Shown here: positions 18,406-26,963 of the stretch, piece by piece
Numbering within the stretch: position 1 is the stretch's first letter
How the letters are laid out: each line of letters begins with the position of its first letter
From: an uncultured bacterium
Lineage (GTDB): Bacteria > Muiribacteriota > Ozemobacteria > Ozemobacterales > Ozemobacteraceae
Assembly (NCBI GenBank): GCA_946407375.1
Contig: CAMJNS010000021.1
Span: 1 to 33,454 of the forward strand
Length of the DNA stretch: 33,454 nt
Reading direction: 5' to 3'
Program-made: the position numbers and the translations under genes
Notes under the pieces: generated by a model
Seen by the model: only the letters and a program-made list of their open reading frames with translations
What the model was told of the DNA's origin: nothing
Databases searched by the model: none

Positions 18406-18766
18406 GTTTTTGTTTACAGATTTCTGGAGAATCATCTTTTATATTATTCTGTTTGCAGAACTTGCTATGACAATCCCAAAAATTCTGACAATAAGTACAG
18501 CAGTGGCGATTGTTCATATGGCGTTCACCTCTGTACCAATTGATTTTGCAGTTAGCATAGTATCTGCATTTGGAACAACATTGCCAATCTATTTTTAGAA
18601 AGTTACGGCGCTTGATTTCTTCAATGATGAGAGTCATAGACATCAAGTTTTTTTCAACATGAGTCTCTTTCATCAATTCATTAAATTCATATATTTCTTC
18701 ATCTGTCCCATATAGGTTTACGATGAAGATTTCTTCAGCAAATACAGGAAGGTATTCTTTTTCCAT
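18398..18766 (-). CDS. Small Cys-rich protein with a duplicated CC-x2-C-x5-C motif
   Basis: 122 aa, not recognised as a named family. The N-terminal half is an acidic helical region (EEIYEFNELMKETHVEKN). The C-terminal half carries two similar 26-residue-spaced units: CCSKCRYYANC (Cys63/64/67/73) and CCTYCQNFWDC (Cys90 unit: 89/90/93/99), plus Cys104 and Cys117. This suggests a metal-binding or Fe-S module with two equivalent sites. No signal peptide, so it is cytosolic. No strong Shine-Dalgarno precedes 18766. Its stop overlaps the start of the outer-membrane protein gene. Considered real because of the repeated Cys pattern and the coupling. Confidence 0.6.
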   Translation of the reverse strand: MEKEYLPVFAEEIFIVNLYGTDEEIYEFNELMKETHVEKNLMSMTLIIEEIKRRNFLKIDWQCCSKCRYYANCKINWYRGERHMNNRHCCTYCQNFWDCHSKFCKQNNIKDDSPEICKQKHA

Positions 18767-18891
18767 AAACTTTCATTCTTTAAATAGATATATATTATTC
18801 TTATCGTCAGCTTAATTCTTTTATTTGAGTATTTTGTTTGATTACAAATTATTAAATATAGTCTCTACCTTTGACTTTTATAAATACCTAG

Positions 18892-21147
18892 TTATCTAGT
18901 TAGAATGCGTAGACCTGAAGCTGTAAATACCAGGATGTTTTTACTGTTTTTGTCAGTAAAAGCTCCTAGTATTCTATCTCCACTTTTAAAAGTCACAGGT
19001 GCAAAACCATTGCCTTCTTTTACATAAATAGAATCTACGCTTGAAACCCACAAATTTTCAGAATACTTAATTGATATAGGGTGATCAGGAATAATTCCTG
19101 AAAGCATTAATTTATTATTTGAATATTCAAAAAATCTTCCGTCATTTAATGCTATATAAAGATTTTTATTTTCTATGTTAATTATGTCTGATATTCTAGC
19201 AGTATCAATAATCCCTTGGAAAATCTTGAGATTCCATTTCCCATTAGATTCATAAACCATAATTCCTTGATTGAGAACAGCGATATATTGATTAGAAACT
19301 TTCCAGACAGAATGACAGTTATCAATAAATTCATTCGGAATAGTAAAGGTTAGGCTCAATTCGCCATTAGAAAAGGTTTTTACTTTGCCATCAGCATATA
19401 GCAACAAGAGTGTGTCATTTTCACAAATACTTAGATATCTGAGGTTTGCGGTATCTTTTGGGTCTATAACTAAGTTTGCTATATTGTCTAATATTTCATA
19501 TACGCCAGAATCTTTGCTATATGCATAACAATGCTTCTGATTACTGCATAGTTTGTTTGCATTCCCTTTGCCATTATGACTAACTTGATTCCAGTTCTTA
19601 CCATCGAAGGCCCAAATGCCCCTGTTGGTAGTTGCAAGGTAGTATTTATTATTGAATTTAGAAATATCTGAAAAAACAGGTCTTTGTAATTCAATAGGAA
19701 GTTCTATCATGGGTTTTCTGTCAGGTGCATAATCCTCAGTTTGTGCCTGACTTATTCCTAATGCTTGTTTGCCGTCTGTTTCTAACAGTCCATAATCTGG
19801 CATTCTCGTTTGTATAGGACGATTACCCATTGATAGTGTTGTAATAGGCAGATTTGGTGTGTATGTTCCTAATTCTGGAACAACTCCAAATATTGAAGTG
19901 TTTCCAATGTTGCCTGTAAAATCAAAATAATATAAAAGAACTGAAGATTTCCCTGTAGCAGCAAGAAAAGTATCACATAAGCAAAGAGAGTAGGTGGGTA
20001 TGCTTGATAATCTATCCATTTTCCCTTTGTAGTATCTGAATACACCTTCTTCTGAAGCAATAAATAATATTTCACCTGCATTTGTTATGTCATTGATATA
20101 ACCAGGTTTTGTAGTAGAAAGCATAGTCCATACCCAGTTTTTAGAATCTCTAATACCAAGAACTACGCCTTTATCAGTGCCTATAAATACATTTTTATCT
20201 GTTGTAATCATGCATCTAGGCTTCTTGCCAGCTAAAACTTGGAGGTCTAATTTTCCTAATTTATCAGAATTGCCTGTAATTATCCCATCTTCGTGCAAAA
20301 TCCAAAGTTCTTTTTTCTGATGTCCGAAATTCTTAACAATATAATCTTCTGTTTTAGGAATGGGGATTATTTTTTCTTCATTACATCTGAATATTCCGTC
20401 TCCCAATGTTCCTATTAAAAACTGCTTCTTTTTTTCATTAACAACAGCAAATGAATTAATAAGCATATTTGATAATTTGCTATTCTGAATAAGTGGTTTA
20501 ACATTATTGTTTTCGTATTCATATACACCTGGATATCCGGAAATTAATAAATGATTATTATATATAAGCAAATCTTTTGCATAATAATCTTTGGGTAAAT
20601 CTTTTATAGCGTTTGCCTGACCTGATATTGTGTTTATTTCTGTAACTCCATTGTTGCCTGCTACATAAAGCTTGTTATTAAACCATATGGAGTCGGATAT
20701 TATGCTATGACCTTGAAATGGGAGTTCTCTAACTCTGCTTATTTGACCACCAAAAACACCTATACTGCTTTTGTGCCTGTCAACAATATTTTGAATAGGA
20801 TTAATTGAAAAAACACCATATAAAAAGAGTAACAAAATCAAAGAAAAATCAAATAGGGGGGTCCAAGCCCAACATTGGCTTCTCAAAAAATCTTCTTTAG
20901 CCGCAAGTTTTGATATACTTTCGTTTAAAGATGCTAATTCCGCTGTTTGGGCTACACTTACTCCAATAGAATTCTGTTCATTTTCTTTAATTTGCTTATT
21001 AAGAGCAGCTTTTTGTCTTCTAAAAGTTTTTACTTGGATAGATATTTTACTTATCTGCCACCATCTGGCAGTTTCATCAGCAACCCAAAACATAGCATCA
21101 ATAAGGTTATATAAGATTTTACCTAGTTTTGTGGTTTCTTCTTCCAT
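18892..21147 (-). CDS. Membrane-anchored protein with large periplasmic beta-propeller region
   Basis: 751 aa. The N-terminus (1-95) is cytosolic and helical, with a coiled coil (VKTFRRQKAALNKQIKENEQ... and LASLNESISKLAAKEDFLRS). A single membrane helix follows at about 98-115 (LFDFSLILLLFLYGVFSI). The remaining ~630 residues are repeated blade-like units such as NGVTEIN, PGVYEYENN, GDGIFRCNE, EGVFRYYKGKMDRL, RGIWAFDGKNWNQVS and QGIMVYESNGKWNL. These resemble two-component-regulator (Reg_prop) propeller repeats and probably form two propellers split by a proline-rich segment (about 435-495). No kinase, cyclase or DNA-binding output is present. It follows murI by 15 bp. Function unknown; likely a periplasmic sensor or scaffold. 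Confidence 0.75.
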   Translation of the reverse strand: MEEETTKLGKILYNLIDAMFWVADETARWWQISKISIQVKTFRRQKAALNKQIKENEQNSIGVSVAQTAELASLNESISKLAAKEDFLRSQCWAWTPLFDFSLILLLFLYGVFSINPIQNIVDRHKSSIGVFGGQISRVRELPFQGHSIISDSIWFNNKLYVAGNNGVTEINTISGQANAIKDLPKDYYAKDLLIYNNHLLISGYPGVYEYENNNVKPLIQNSKLSNMLINSFAVVNEKKKQFLIGTLGDGIFRCNEEKIIPIPKTEDYIVKNFGHQKKELWILHEDGIITGNSDKLGKLDLQVLAGKKPRCMITTDKNVFIGTDKGVVLGIRDSKNWVWTMLSTTKPGYINDITNAGEILFIASEEGVFRYYKGKMDRLSSIPTYSLCLCDTFLAATGKSSVLLYYFDFTGNIGNTSIFGVVPELGTYTPNLPITTLSMGNRPIQTRMPDYGLLETDGKQALGISQAQTEDYAPDRKPMIELPIELQRPVFSDISKFNNKYYLATTNRGIWAFDGKNWNQVSHNGKGNANKLCSNQKHCYAYSKDSGVYEILDNIANLVIDPKDTANLRYLSICENDTLLLLYADGKVKTFSNGELSLTFTIPNEFIDNCHSVWKVSNQYIAVLNQGIMVYESNGKWNLKIFQGIIDTARISDIINIENKNLYIALNDGRFFEYSNNKLMLSGIIPDHPISIKYSENLWVSSVDSIYVKEGNGFAPVTFKSGDRILGAFTDKNSKNILVFTASGLRILTR

Positions 21148-21162
21148 TACGTTGCTCTATTA

Positions 21163-21972
21163 TTAGAATTCTGCCCAGGGATGAAATATGCACTTACCAT
21201 CAATAGGTCTATTTAAGAAATTAGCTGCAATATTTGAAAATGTTTCAGGACTATCAGATACAAAGAATGTTTCTTTGCCATTATTTTCCTGTTCTGTAAG
21301 GATTCTTCTTGCTTCTAGGGTTTCTTTTACTTCTTTTGCTGTCTCATAAGCAGAGTCAACCAATTCTATTTTATTATCAAAGAAATTGCTGATTTGCTCT
21401 TTTAATAAAGGATAGTGAGTACAAGCTAAAATAACCGATTTTATATTAGTTTTCTTTAAATCAGATAAATACATTTCCATAGCATCTTTTGCAATTTTTG
21501 TATTTATAAGATTTTCTTCTACTATTGGAACAAATAGAGGACAAGGAATAGCTATTACGTTAATTGAACTTCTTAATCGTTTTATACGATTCTGATAGGC
21601 TTCAGAAGATATAGTAGCTTTTGTTCCTATTACAGCTATGCTGTTATTTTGTGCTGATTTTATCGCAGCTCTTACTCCTGGCTCTATAACACCAATTACC
21701 GGAATTCTTACTTCATTTTTTAAGGAAGACAAAGCCAATGCAGATGCAGTATTGCACGCAATAACTATCATTTTTACATTCTGCATTTCAAGAAATTTGG
21801 CTATTTCTAATGAATACTTTTGAACAACAAGAGGAGATTTGTTCCCGTAAGGAACTCTTGCAGTATCTCCAAAATATATTAAGTTTTCTTGGGGTAAAAG
21901 CTTACGTATTTCTTTAAATACTGTTAGGCCGCCAACTCCTGAATCAAATATTCCTATAGGTCGATTATCCAT
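21163..21972 (-). CDS. murI: Glutamate racemase
   Basis: 269 aa from ATG 21972. A longer frame runs to a TTG at 22035, but the family start (MxxRPIGIFDSGVGGL) sits at the chosen Met. It makes D-glutamate for peptidoglycan. Motifs: GIFDSGVGGLTV (7-18), GDTARVPYG (36-44), IACNTASA with catalytic Cys73, and LACTHYPLL with catalytic Cys184. Length is normal (260-280). It heads a - strand run and is divergent from the gene at 22109; the AT-rich gap 21973-22108 presumably holds both promoters. Confidence 0.95.
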   Translation of the reverse strand: MDNRPIGIFDSGVGGLTVFKEIRKLLPQENLIYFGDTARVPYGNKSPLVVQKYSLEIAKFLEMQNVKMIVIACNTASALALSSLKNEVRIPVIGVIEPGVRAAIKSAQNNSIAVIGTKATISSEAYQNRIKRLRSSINVIAIPCPLFVPIVEENLINTKIAKDAMEMYLSDLKKTNIKSVILACTHYPLLKEQISNFFDNKIELVDSAYETAKEVKETLEARRILTEQENNGKETFFVSDSPETFSNIAANFLNRPIDGKCIFHPWAEF

Positions 21973-22108
21973 TTTATTTTTCTCTAAAATTCTGTCATGA
22001 TTAATTTTATAAGCTATTTTAGTTATATTGGTCAATAAGAATTTTTGATTTATAGTTATAATTTATATATACTTGTTTTTTATATAAATTATATGATTTG
22101 GAGACTAT

Positions 22109-22981
22109 ATGACTCAATTTTTTAGCAGTTTATTAGAATTATTAGCTGTCTTTTTTGGTTTTGGCATTATTTCTTTACCTTTAATTTTGATAATTACAAA
22201 TAATGACAACAGCGTTTTAAAAAAAGTCCAAAAATATGCAGAAGATAATGGGTTTATATATGTAGATAAAATTGATTTTGTAAATATGGAATTTCCTGAT
22301 GAAGAGTTTCTTGATGATACTGATTTAGAAATAAATAAAATGAAAAATGAGATATATGAACAAAATGAAGAAATAATAAATAAATTAGATGGGGAAAAAA
22401 GGGAATTGTTCGAATCTCAGGAAGCTTATAGCTTGATTCCTGCTAGATTTGCTAGTCATTATGAATTTATTGACGAGTTAAAAAAAGGAGAAATTAATGA
22501 ATATACTTGTGGTTTATTCAAGTTATTAGATAACATAGAAGTAAGTGTTTTTAATTATAATTGGAGACCTCGACAGTATTCATTCGGTGACAGAGCAAGT
22601 AATATCGGAGCTTATATCTTTTGTATTTTATATAATAAAGATATTTCGATTCCTGAGTTTTACATGAGAAGTAGTAGTTTTATTGATACATCATTTAAAA
22701 CCTCTAGTAGTCTATTCGAAGAAGATAAGGCTTTCTCTAATACTTTTACTATTGAAAGTCGAGATGTTGCAAAAGTTAAAGATTTTTTTAAAAATAGAAT
22801 AAGAAATGCATTTTTAAAAAATAATAAAAAAAATTATTATTATAGGGCAAAAGGAGGTTGTTTCATGGTTTATTATTCTGTAAGTTTTGCACAATACAAA
22901 ATTGAAAAAAAGACTGATTTGTTGAAAAATGCTCTGGAAATATTCAAAAGTATGCTAGATAATAATACTGAGATTTGTTAA
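22109..22981 (+). CDS. Membrane-anchored protein of unknown function, paralogue of the convergent gene
   Basis: 290 aa, GGAG at 22100-22103. One N-terminal membrane helix (about 10-30, LLAVFFGFGIISLPLILII), then a charged linker and an alpha/beta domain. The domain (about 130-275) contains IPEFYMR (181-187), AFSNTF (208-213), VKDFF and AFLKNNKKNYYYRAKGG (234-250), and these elements recur in the same order in the protein encoded on the opposite strand at 23023-23787. The pattern P-E-F-x-(L/M)-R ... F-S-x-x-F ... (V/T)-K-x-F-F is reminiscent of a widespread unnamed membrane-protein family. No catalytic motif is evident. The two genes converge, with only 41 bp between their stops. Confidence 0.7.
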   Translation: MTQFFSSLLELLAVFFGFGIISLPLILIITNNDNSVLKKVQKYAEDNGFIYVDKIDFVNMEFPDEEFLDDTDLEINKMKNEIYEQNEEIINKLDGEKRELFESQEAYSLIPARFASHYEFIDELKKGEINEYTCGLFKLLDNIEVSVFNYNWRPRQYSFGDRASNIGAYIFCILYNKDISIPEFYMRSSSFIDTSFKTSSSLFEEDKAFSNTFTIESRDVAKVKDFFKNRIRNAFLKNNKKNYYYRAKGGCFMVYYSVSFAQYKIEKKTDLLKNALEIFKSMLDNNTEIC

Positions 22982-23022
22982 TTAAATTATAGTATTAAGT
23001 TAAAGTATGGTTATCAGGTGCT

Positions 23023-23787
23023 TCAAGGAGCGATTTCTTTAATTATATCCAATCCGGCTTCCATTAATTCTAAGCGTATTTTTTGAAAAATACCATTATC
23101 AAATAAAGCATCACCAAAAGTGATTTTTTTATATACTAAGAAATATTTCCCATTGGCTTTATAGTAATAATTCTTTTTATAATATTTTTTGAAAGCATTC
23201 TTGACGTTTTTGTTGCTAAAAAATTCTTTTGTATTATCTGGATCAAAGCTTTGAGTAACAAATAAATTTGAAAAAGAATTATCTTCCCCAATATTAACAT
23301 TGTATTTTAAAGCTGAAAAATTATCTGAATAAATTCTATTTCTTAAGTAAAACTCTGGAAGTTGAAGTTTTTCTGATTCTATTTGGCAAAGAATATAATT
23401 GCCACAGTTAGTATTTCTACCTCCTCGCCCTCCTACACACCAGAAATAGTTTAATGTTTTGACACTAAAGTCACCATCACGTTTTCCCATTTCTAAGGTA
23501 AAATCGCAATCATCACTTCTGCTGAAAACATCAAAGGTTAGTCCCTCGTCACCAGTAGGATTTATAGAAAATATTTCTTTTAATAGACTTTTTTTACTGT
23601 AGTAATTGTTGTTGTAGTTTTGTGATATTGGTTTAGGATTTTCTTCAAAGTCAAAGCCGTTTTTTTTGCAAAAGTCTGCAAATTTAGCTACATCATTTTT
23701 AAAAGACTGATTTCCATATAAAACTACTAATAGGCATAAACCCGTAAAAAAGCCTGCTATGAATACTCCATCCCAGTCTATGCTCAT
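23023..23787 (-). CDS. Membrane-anchored protein of unknown function, paralogue of the convergent gene
   Basis: 254 aa, GGGAG ribosome-binding site just upstream of ATG 23787. N-terminal membrane helix (about 7-25, VFIAGFFTGLCLLVVLY), basic helix, then a soluble domain. Shared with the gene at 22109: YILCQIE/YIFCILY, LPEFYLR (143-149), SFSNLF (181-186), TKEFF and AFKKYYKKNYYYKANGK (198-214). The linker is shorter, and it has a distinctive Gly-Arg-rich loop WCVGGRGGRNTNCGNY (116-131) with Cys residues not found in its partner. Unrecognised function. Its promoter should lie in the gap 23788-24268, divergent from clpB. Confidence 0.7.
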   Translation of the reverse strand: MSIDWDGVFIAGFFTGLCLLVVLYGNQSFKNDVAKFADFCKKNGFDFEENPKPISQNYNNNYYSKKSLLKEIFSINPTGDEGLTFDVFSRSDDCDFTLEMGKRDGDFSVKTLNYFWCVGGRGGRNTNCGNYILCQIESEKLQLPEFYLRNRIYSDNFSALKYNVNIGEDNSFSNLFVTQSFDPDNTKEFFSNKNVKNAFKKYYKKNYYYKANGKYFLVYKKITFGDALFDNGIFQKIRLELMEAGLDIIKEIAP

Positions 23788-23834
23788 TTCTAACTCCCTA
23801 TAACGATTACCATCAAAAATATTATATCAAATAT

Positions 23835-23883
23835 CTTTTCACTTTCAACTTTCAACTTTCCACTTTCACCTTTCACCTTTTCA
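23835..23883. repeat. Tandem 7-bp repeat (CTTTCAA type), seven units
   Basis: Seven consecutive heptamers: CTTTTCA, CTTTCAA, CTTTCAA, CTTTCCA, CTTTCAC, CTTTCAC, CTTTTCA. A perfect 5-1-5 inverted repeat AACGTcACGTT follows at 23883-23893, and TCGC-TTAT-GCGA at 23904-23915. It lies in the 480-bp gene-free region between the - strand gene ending at 23787 and clpB. Confidence 0.75.
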
Positions 23884-23984
23884 ACGTCACGTTACGTAGC
23901 AAGTCGCTTATGCGATGGTTTTATTATAATGGAAAAACTTTTACAGTAGCATTAATACTGTTTTTAAAGCAAATTATAAAGTTG

Positions 23985-24000
23985 GCATAGCCTTTGCAAA
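23985..24000 (+). promoter_or_regulatory. Sigma-54 (RpoN) promoter upstream of clpB
   Basis: TGGCATAGCCTTTGCA matches the -24/-12 consensus TGGCAYRNNNNTTGCW at every defined position. The predicted start is near 24010-24012, leaving a leader of about 257 nt before clpB. The spacing to the nearby TATAAT-like bases does not give a sigma-70 promoter using TTGGCA. Confidence 0.75.
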
Positions 24001-24009
24001 TATAATTAT

Positions 24010-24025
24010 GCTTGCTAACGCAAGC
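24010..24025 (+). other. Stem-loop at the predicted 5' end of the clpB transcript
   Basis: GCTTGC-TAAC-GCAAGC is a perfect 6-bp stem with a 4-nt loop, starting at the start site predicted from the sigma-54 promoter. It may stabilise the 5' end of the leader. Confidence 0.45.
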
Positions 24026-24046
24026 GTAGTTATTGTTGTTTAAGTT

Positions 24047-24128
24047 TCAAGTTATAAGATTTAAGTTACAAGATTCTAGTTATGGTCTTCTGTCTTGTAT
24101 CTCAAGTTATGGTCTTGTATCTTATATC
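24047..24128. repeat. Degenerate tandem ~14-bp repeat in the clpB leader
   Basis: Successive units TCAAGTTATAAGAT, TTAAGTTACAAGAT, TCTAGTTATGGTCT, TCTGTCTTGTATC, TCAAGTTATGGTCT, TGTATCTTATATC. Copies 1, 2, 3 and 5 are clearly related; 4 and 6 are weaker. Non-coding: the open frame across it has no ribosome-binding site or protein-like composition. Confidence 0.6.
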
Positions 24129-24187
24129 TCAATCTTAATAATAAAAACAACAAAAAACAGTTACTACAACTACGAAAGAATGACTAG

Positions 24188-24218
24188 ATTGCCACGGTGT
24201 CTAACGACACCTCGCAAT
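24188..24218. repeat. REP-like palindromic element in the clpB leader
   Basis: ATTGC-cac-GGTGTC-taac-GACACC-tc-GCAAT forms a hairpin of 5 + 6 paired bases around a small internal loop. The ATTGCCACG...CGCAATGAC signature is typical of REP-type intergenic repeats. Related fragments occur at 31245-31256 (GTCATTGTGAGG) and 32796-32804 (ATTGCCACG). Confidence 0.65.
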
Positions 24219-24268
24219 GACATTTTTGCTCGTGGTATACAATAAAAATAGCATAAGGAGTAACAACT

Positions 24269-26869
24269 ATGGATATTAATAAAATGACAATGAAGTCTCA
24301 AGAAGCCTTGCAGACTGCTCAAAACATAGCTGTTCAACGCGGTCATCAGGAAATAGGAACTGAACACTTGATGGTAGCCTTGTTGGCCAATGAAACAGAT
24401 CTTATTCCTAGATTGTTTAACAATATGAATATTCCTATATCTACCATAAAGAGTAGATTGGATGAAATATTAGCTAGATTGCCAAGAGTTTCAGGCCCTG
24501 GTATGACTCCAGACCAGTTCTATGTCAGTCAGGAACTTTCAAAGGTTCTTGTTGCTGCAGAAGAAGAAATGAAGGCTTTGAAAGATGAATATCTTTCTGT
24601 TGAACACATTGTTCTTGCTATATTAAAAAGCGGTGCTTCAACAAAAGTTGGAAAGATATTTGTTGATATTGGTCTTACTAGAGATAAGTTTTTACAGGCA
24701 TTGACAGCAGTAAGAGGTAATCAGCGTATTACTTCAGCAAATCCAGAACAGACTTATGAAGCTTTGGAAAAATACGGCCGTGATCTTGTTTCCATGGCAA
24801 AGGCAGGCAAACTTGATCCAGTTATAGGTCGTGATAACGAAATTAGACGTGTAATGCGTATTTTGTCTAGAAAGACAAAAAATAATCCAGTTCTTATCGG
24901 TGAACCTGGTGTTGGTAAGACTGCTATTGCAGAAGGTCTTGCTCAGCGTATTCTTCATGGCGACGTTCCAGAAAGCTTGAAAGACAAAACAATCTTTGCT
25001 CTTGATATGGGTGCTTTGATTGCTGGTGCTAAGTTCAGAGGTGAATTCGAAGAACGTTTGAAAGCCGTTCTTTCAGAAGTTAAGAGCAGTGACGGCAGAA
25101 TAATTCTTTTCATTGATGAATTGCACACTATCGTTGGTGCTGGTAAAACAGAAGGCTCTATGGATGCAGGCAATATGTTGAAACCAATGCTTGCTCGTGG
25201 TGAACTCCATTGTATCGGTGCAACAACTCTTGATGAATATAGAAAATACATCGAAAAGGATGCCGCTCTTGAAAGACGTTTCCAACCTGTTCTTGTTGAA
25301 CAGCCAGATGTAACAGACTCTATCTCAATCCTCAGAGGCTTGAAAGAAAGATTCGAAGTATTCCATGGTGTTAAAATACAAGACAGAGCTTTGGTTGCCG
25401 CAGCAACACTTTCTGACAGATATATTTCTGACCGTTTCCTACCAGATAAAGCAATAGACCTTATTGATGAAGCCTGTGCAATGATTAGAACAGATATCGA
25501 ATCAATGCCAGCCGAACTTGATGAAGTAACAAGAAGAATTATGCAGTTGCAGATCGAAGAAGCTGCATTGGTTAAGGAAAAAGATGCTCAAAGTAAGAGT
25601 AGGTTAGAAACTTTGAGAAAAGAACTTGCCGACCTCAATACTAAGGGCGATGCAATGAAAGCCCAGTGGGAAAGTGAACGCAGTGTTATTAAGAAAGTTC
25701 AGGCTCAAAGAGAATTGATTGAAAAACTCAATCATGATATTTCAGAAGCAGAACGTGCTTACGACCTTAATAAAGCTGCAGAATTAAAACACGGTCGCTT
25801 ACCAGAAGCTCAAAAACAGTTGGTAGCTCTTGAAACCGAATTAAAAGAAAAACAAAAGACTGGCAAACTGGTTAGAGAAGAAGTTACCGAAGAAGAAATT
25901 GCTGATATAGTCAGCCGTTGGACAGGCATTCCAGTAAGTAAGTTGATGGAAGGCGAAAAGGAAAAGCTTTTACGCTTAAGCAATCAGCTCCATAAGAGAG
26001 TTATTGGTCAGAATGAAGCCGTCGACCTTGTTTCTGATGCAGTATTGCGTTCTAGAGCAGGAATTAATGATCCAAACAGACCAATAGGTTCATTCATCTT
26101 CTTAGGTCCAACTGGTGTTGGTAAGACAGAATTGGCTAAAGCTCTTGCTCAGTCTCTCTTTGACTCAGAAGAAAACATAGTTCGTATTGATATGAGCGAA
26201 TATATGGAAAAATTTGCTGTATCACGTCTTATCGGGGCGCCTCCGGGATATGTTGGCTATGAAGAAGGTGGTCAGCTCACTGAAGCAGTTAGAAGAAAAC
26301 CTTATTCAGTAGTTCTTTTCGATGAAATCGAAAAGGCTCACCCGGAAGTATTCAATCTTCTTCTCCAGTTGCTTGATGATGGTCGTTTAACTGACTCTCA
26401 AGGCAGAACTGTAGACTTCAGAAATGTTGTTGTTATCATGACAAGCAATCTTGGTGCTCAAACCTTGATTGAAAGCTTAGATGAAAATAATACTATTACT
26501 GAAGAAGCTCGTGAAAATGTCATGAACGAAGTTAAACATTTCTTTAAGCCAGAATTCTTCAACAGGGTTGATGATATTATTCTCTTCTCACCGTTAAAGA
26601 GAGAAGAACTCGATAAGATTATCGATTTGCAGCTTGGAGCAATTCAGAATCGTCTTGACGAACATCAGATTAAATTAAATGTTACTGAAGATGCAAGAAA
26701 ATGGCTCATTGAACGTGGTTACAGCCCAGTTTATGGTGCAAGACCTCTGAAGAGATTAATTCAGAAGGAATTGGAAACAGTTCTTGCTAAGGGCTTGATT
26801 GGTGGTGCTATCTGCGACAATACTACAGTTAACATTGCCGTAGACAATGATATGCTAGTAGTTAAGTAA
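24269..26869 (+). CDS. clpB: ATP-dependent disaggregase ClpB
   Basis: 866 aa, AAGGAG about 10 nt upstream of ATG. N-terminal Clp-N repeats (about 1-145). AAA-1 has Walker A GEPGVGKT (211-218) and Walker B IILFIDE (278-284). The coiled-coil M domain (about 405-530) distinguishes ClpB from ClpA/ClpC. AAA-2 has GPTGVGKT (613-620), pore loop YVGYEE (661-666) and VVLFDE (681-686). Length is that of canonical ClpB (850-870). It rescues aggregated proteins with DnaK/DnaJ/GrpE. There is no CIRCE or CtsR-like operator upstream; instead a sigma-54 promoter and a 257-nt repeat-bearing leader precede it. It is monocistronic and ends at a shared bidirectional terminator. Confidence 0.97.
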   Translation: MDINKMTMKSQEALQTAQNIAVQRGHQEIGTEHLMVALLANETDLIPRLFNNMNIPISTIKSRLDEILARLPRVSGPGMTPDQFYVSQELSKVLVAAEEEMKALKDEYLSVEHIVLAILKSGASTKVGKIFVDIGLTRDKFLQALTAVRGNQRITSANPEQTYEALEKYGRDLVSMAKAGKLDPVIGRDNEIRRVMRILSRKTKNNPVLIGEPGVGKTAIAEGLAQRILHGDVPESLKDKTIFALDMGALIAGAKFRGEFEERLKAVLSEVKSSDGRIILFIDELHTIVGAGKTEGSMDAGNMLKPMLARGELHCIGATTLDEYRKYIEKDAALERRFQPVLVEQPDVTDSISILRGLKERFEVFHGVKIQDRALVAAATLSDRYISDRFLPDKAIDLIDEACAMIRTDIESMPAELDEVTRRIMQLQIEEAALVKEKDAQSKSRLETLRKELADLNTKGDAMKAQWESERSVIKKVQAQRELIEKLNHDISEAERAYDLNKAAELKHGRLPEAQKQLVALETELKEKQKTGKLVREEVTEEEIADIVSRWTGIPVSKLMEGEKEKLLRLSNQLHKRVIGQNEAVDLVSDAVLRSRAGINDPNRPIGSFIFLGPTGVGKTELAKALAQSLFDSEENIVRIDMSEYMEKFAVSRLIGAPPGYVGYEEGGQLTEAVRRKPYSVVLFDEIEKAHPEVFNLLLQLLDDGRLTDSQGRTVDFRNVVVIMTSNLGAQTLIESLDENNTITEEARENVMNEVKHFFKPEFFNRVDDIILFSPLKREELDKIIDLQLGAIQNRLDEHQIKLNVTEDARKWLIERGYSPVYGARPLKRLIQKELETVLAKGLIGGAICDNTTVNIAVDNDMLVVK

Positions 26870-26876
26870 GAGTAAT

Positions 26877-26923
26877 AAAAACCTCTCTGCGACTCGCTGA
26901 TCTCTCCCCCTTAAAAATGGGAG
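26877..26923. repeat. Degenerate hairpin-type intergenic repeat
   Basis: Between clpB and its terminator. CTCCC (26904-26908) pairs with GGGAG (26919-26923), and a preceding CTCTGCGACTCGCTGATCTC stretch gives a GC-richer island in AT-rich surroundings. It loosely resembles the C-tract hairpin at 31288-31318. Low certainty as a defined element. Confidence 0.3.
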
Positions 26924-26929
26924 TAAAAT

Positions 26930-26960
26930 AAAAAAGCTTGGGATTTTCCCAAGCTTTTTT
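26930..26960. terminator. Bidirectional intrinsic terminator between clpB and the glycosyltransferase fragment
   Basis: AAAAAAGCTTGGG (26930-26942), 5-nt loop, CCCAAGCTTTTTT (26948-26960): a perfect 13-bp stem with A and T tracts on both sides, so it serves clpB (+) and the converging - strand operon alike. Confidence 0.95.
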
Positions 26961-26963
26961 ATT

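Noticed and set aside
21973..22035. N-terminal extension of glutamate racemase from a TTG
   Set aside because: The extra 21 residues are not part of the family and the Met just before DNRPIG is the usual start.
24033..24245. Small ORF in the clpB leader
   Set aside because: It runs through tandem repeats and a REP palindrome, lacks a Shine-Dalgarno and has repeat-driven composition.
23788..24268. Heat-shock operators (CIRCE or CtsR type) before clpB
   Set aside because: No TTAGCACTC-N9-GAGTGCTAA or heptad CtsR repeats were found; only the sigma-54 element and repeats are present.
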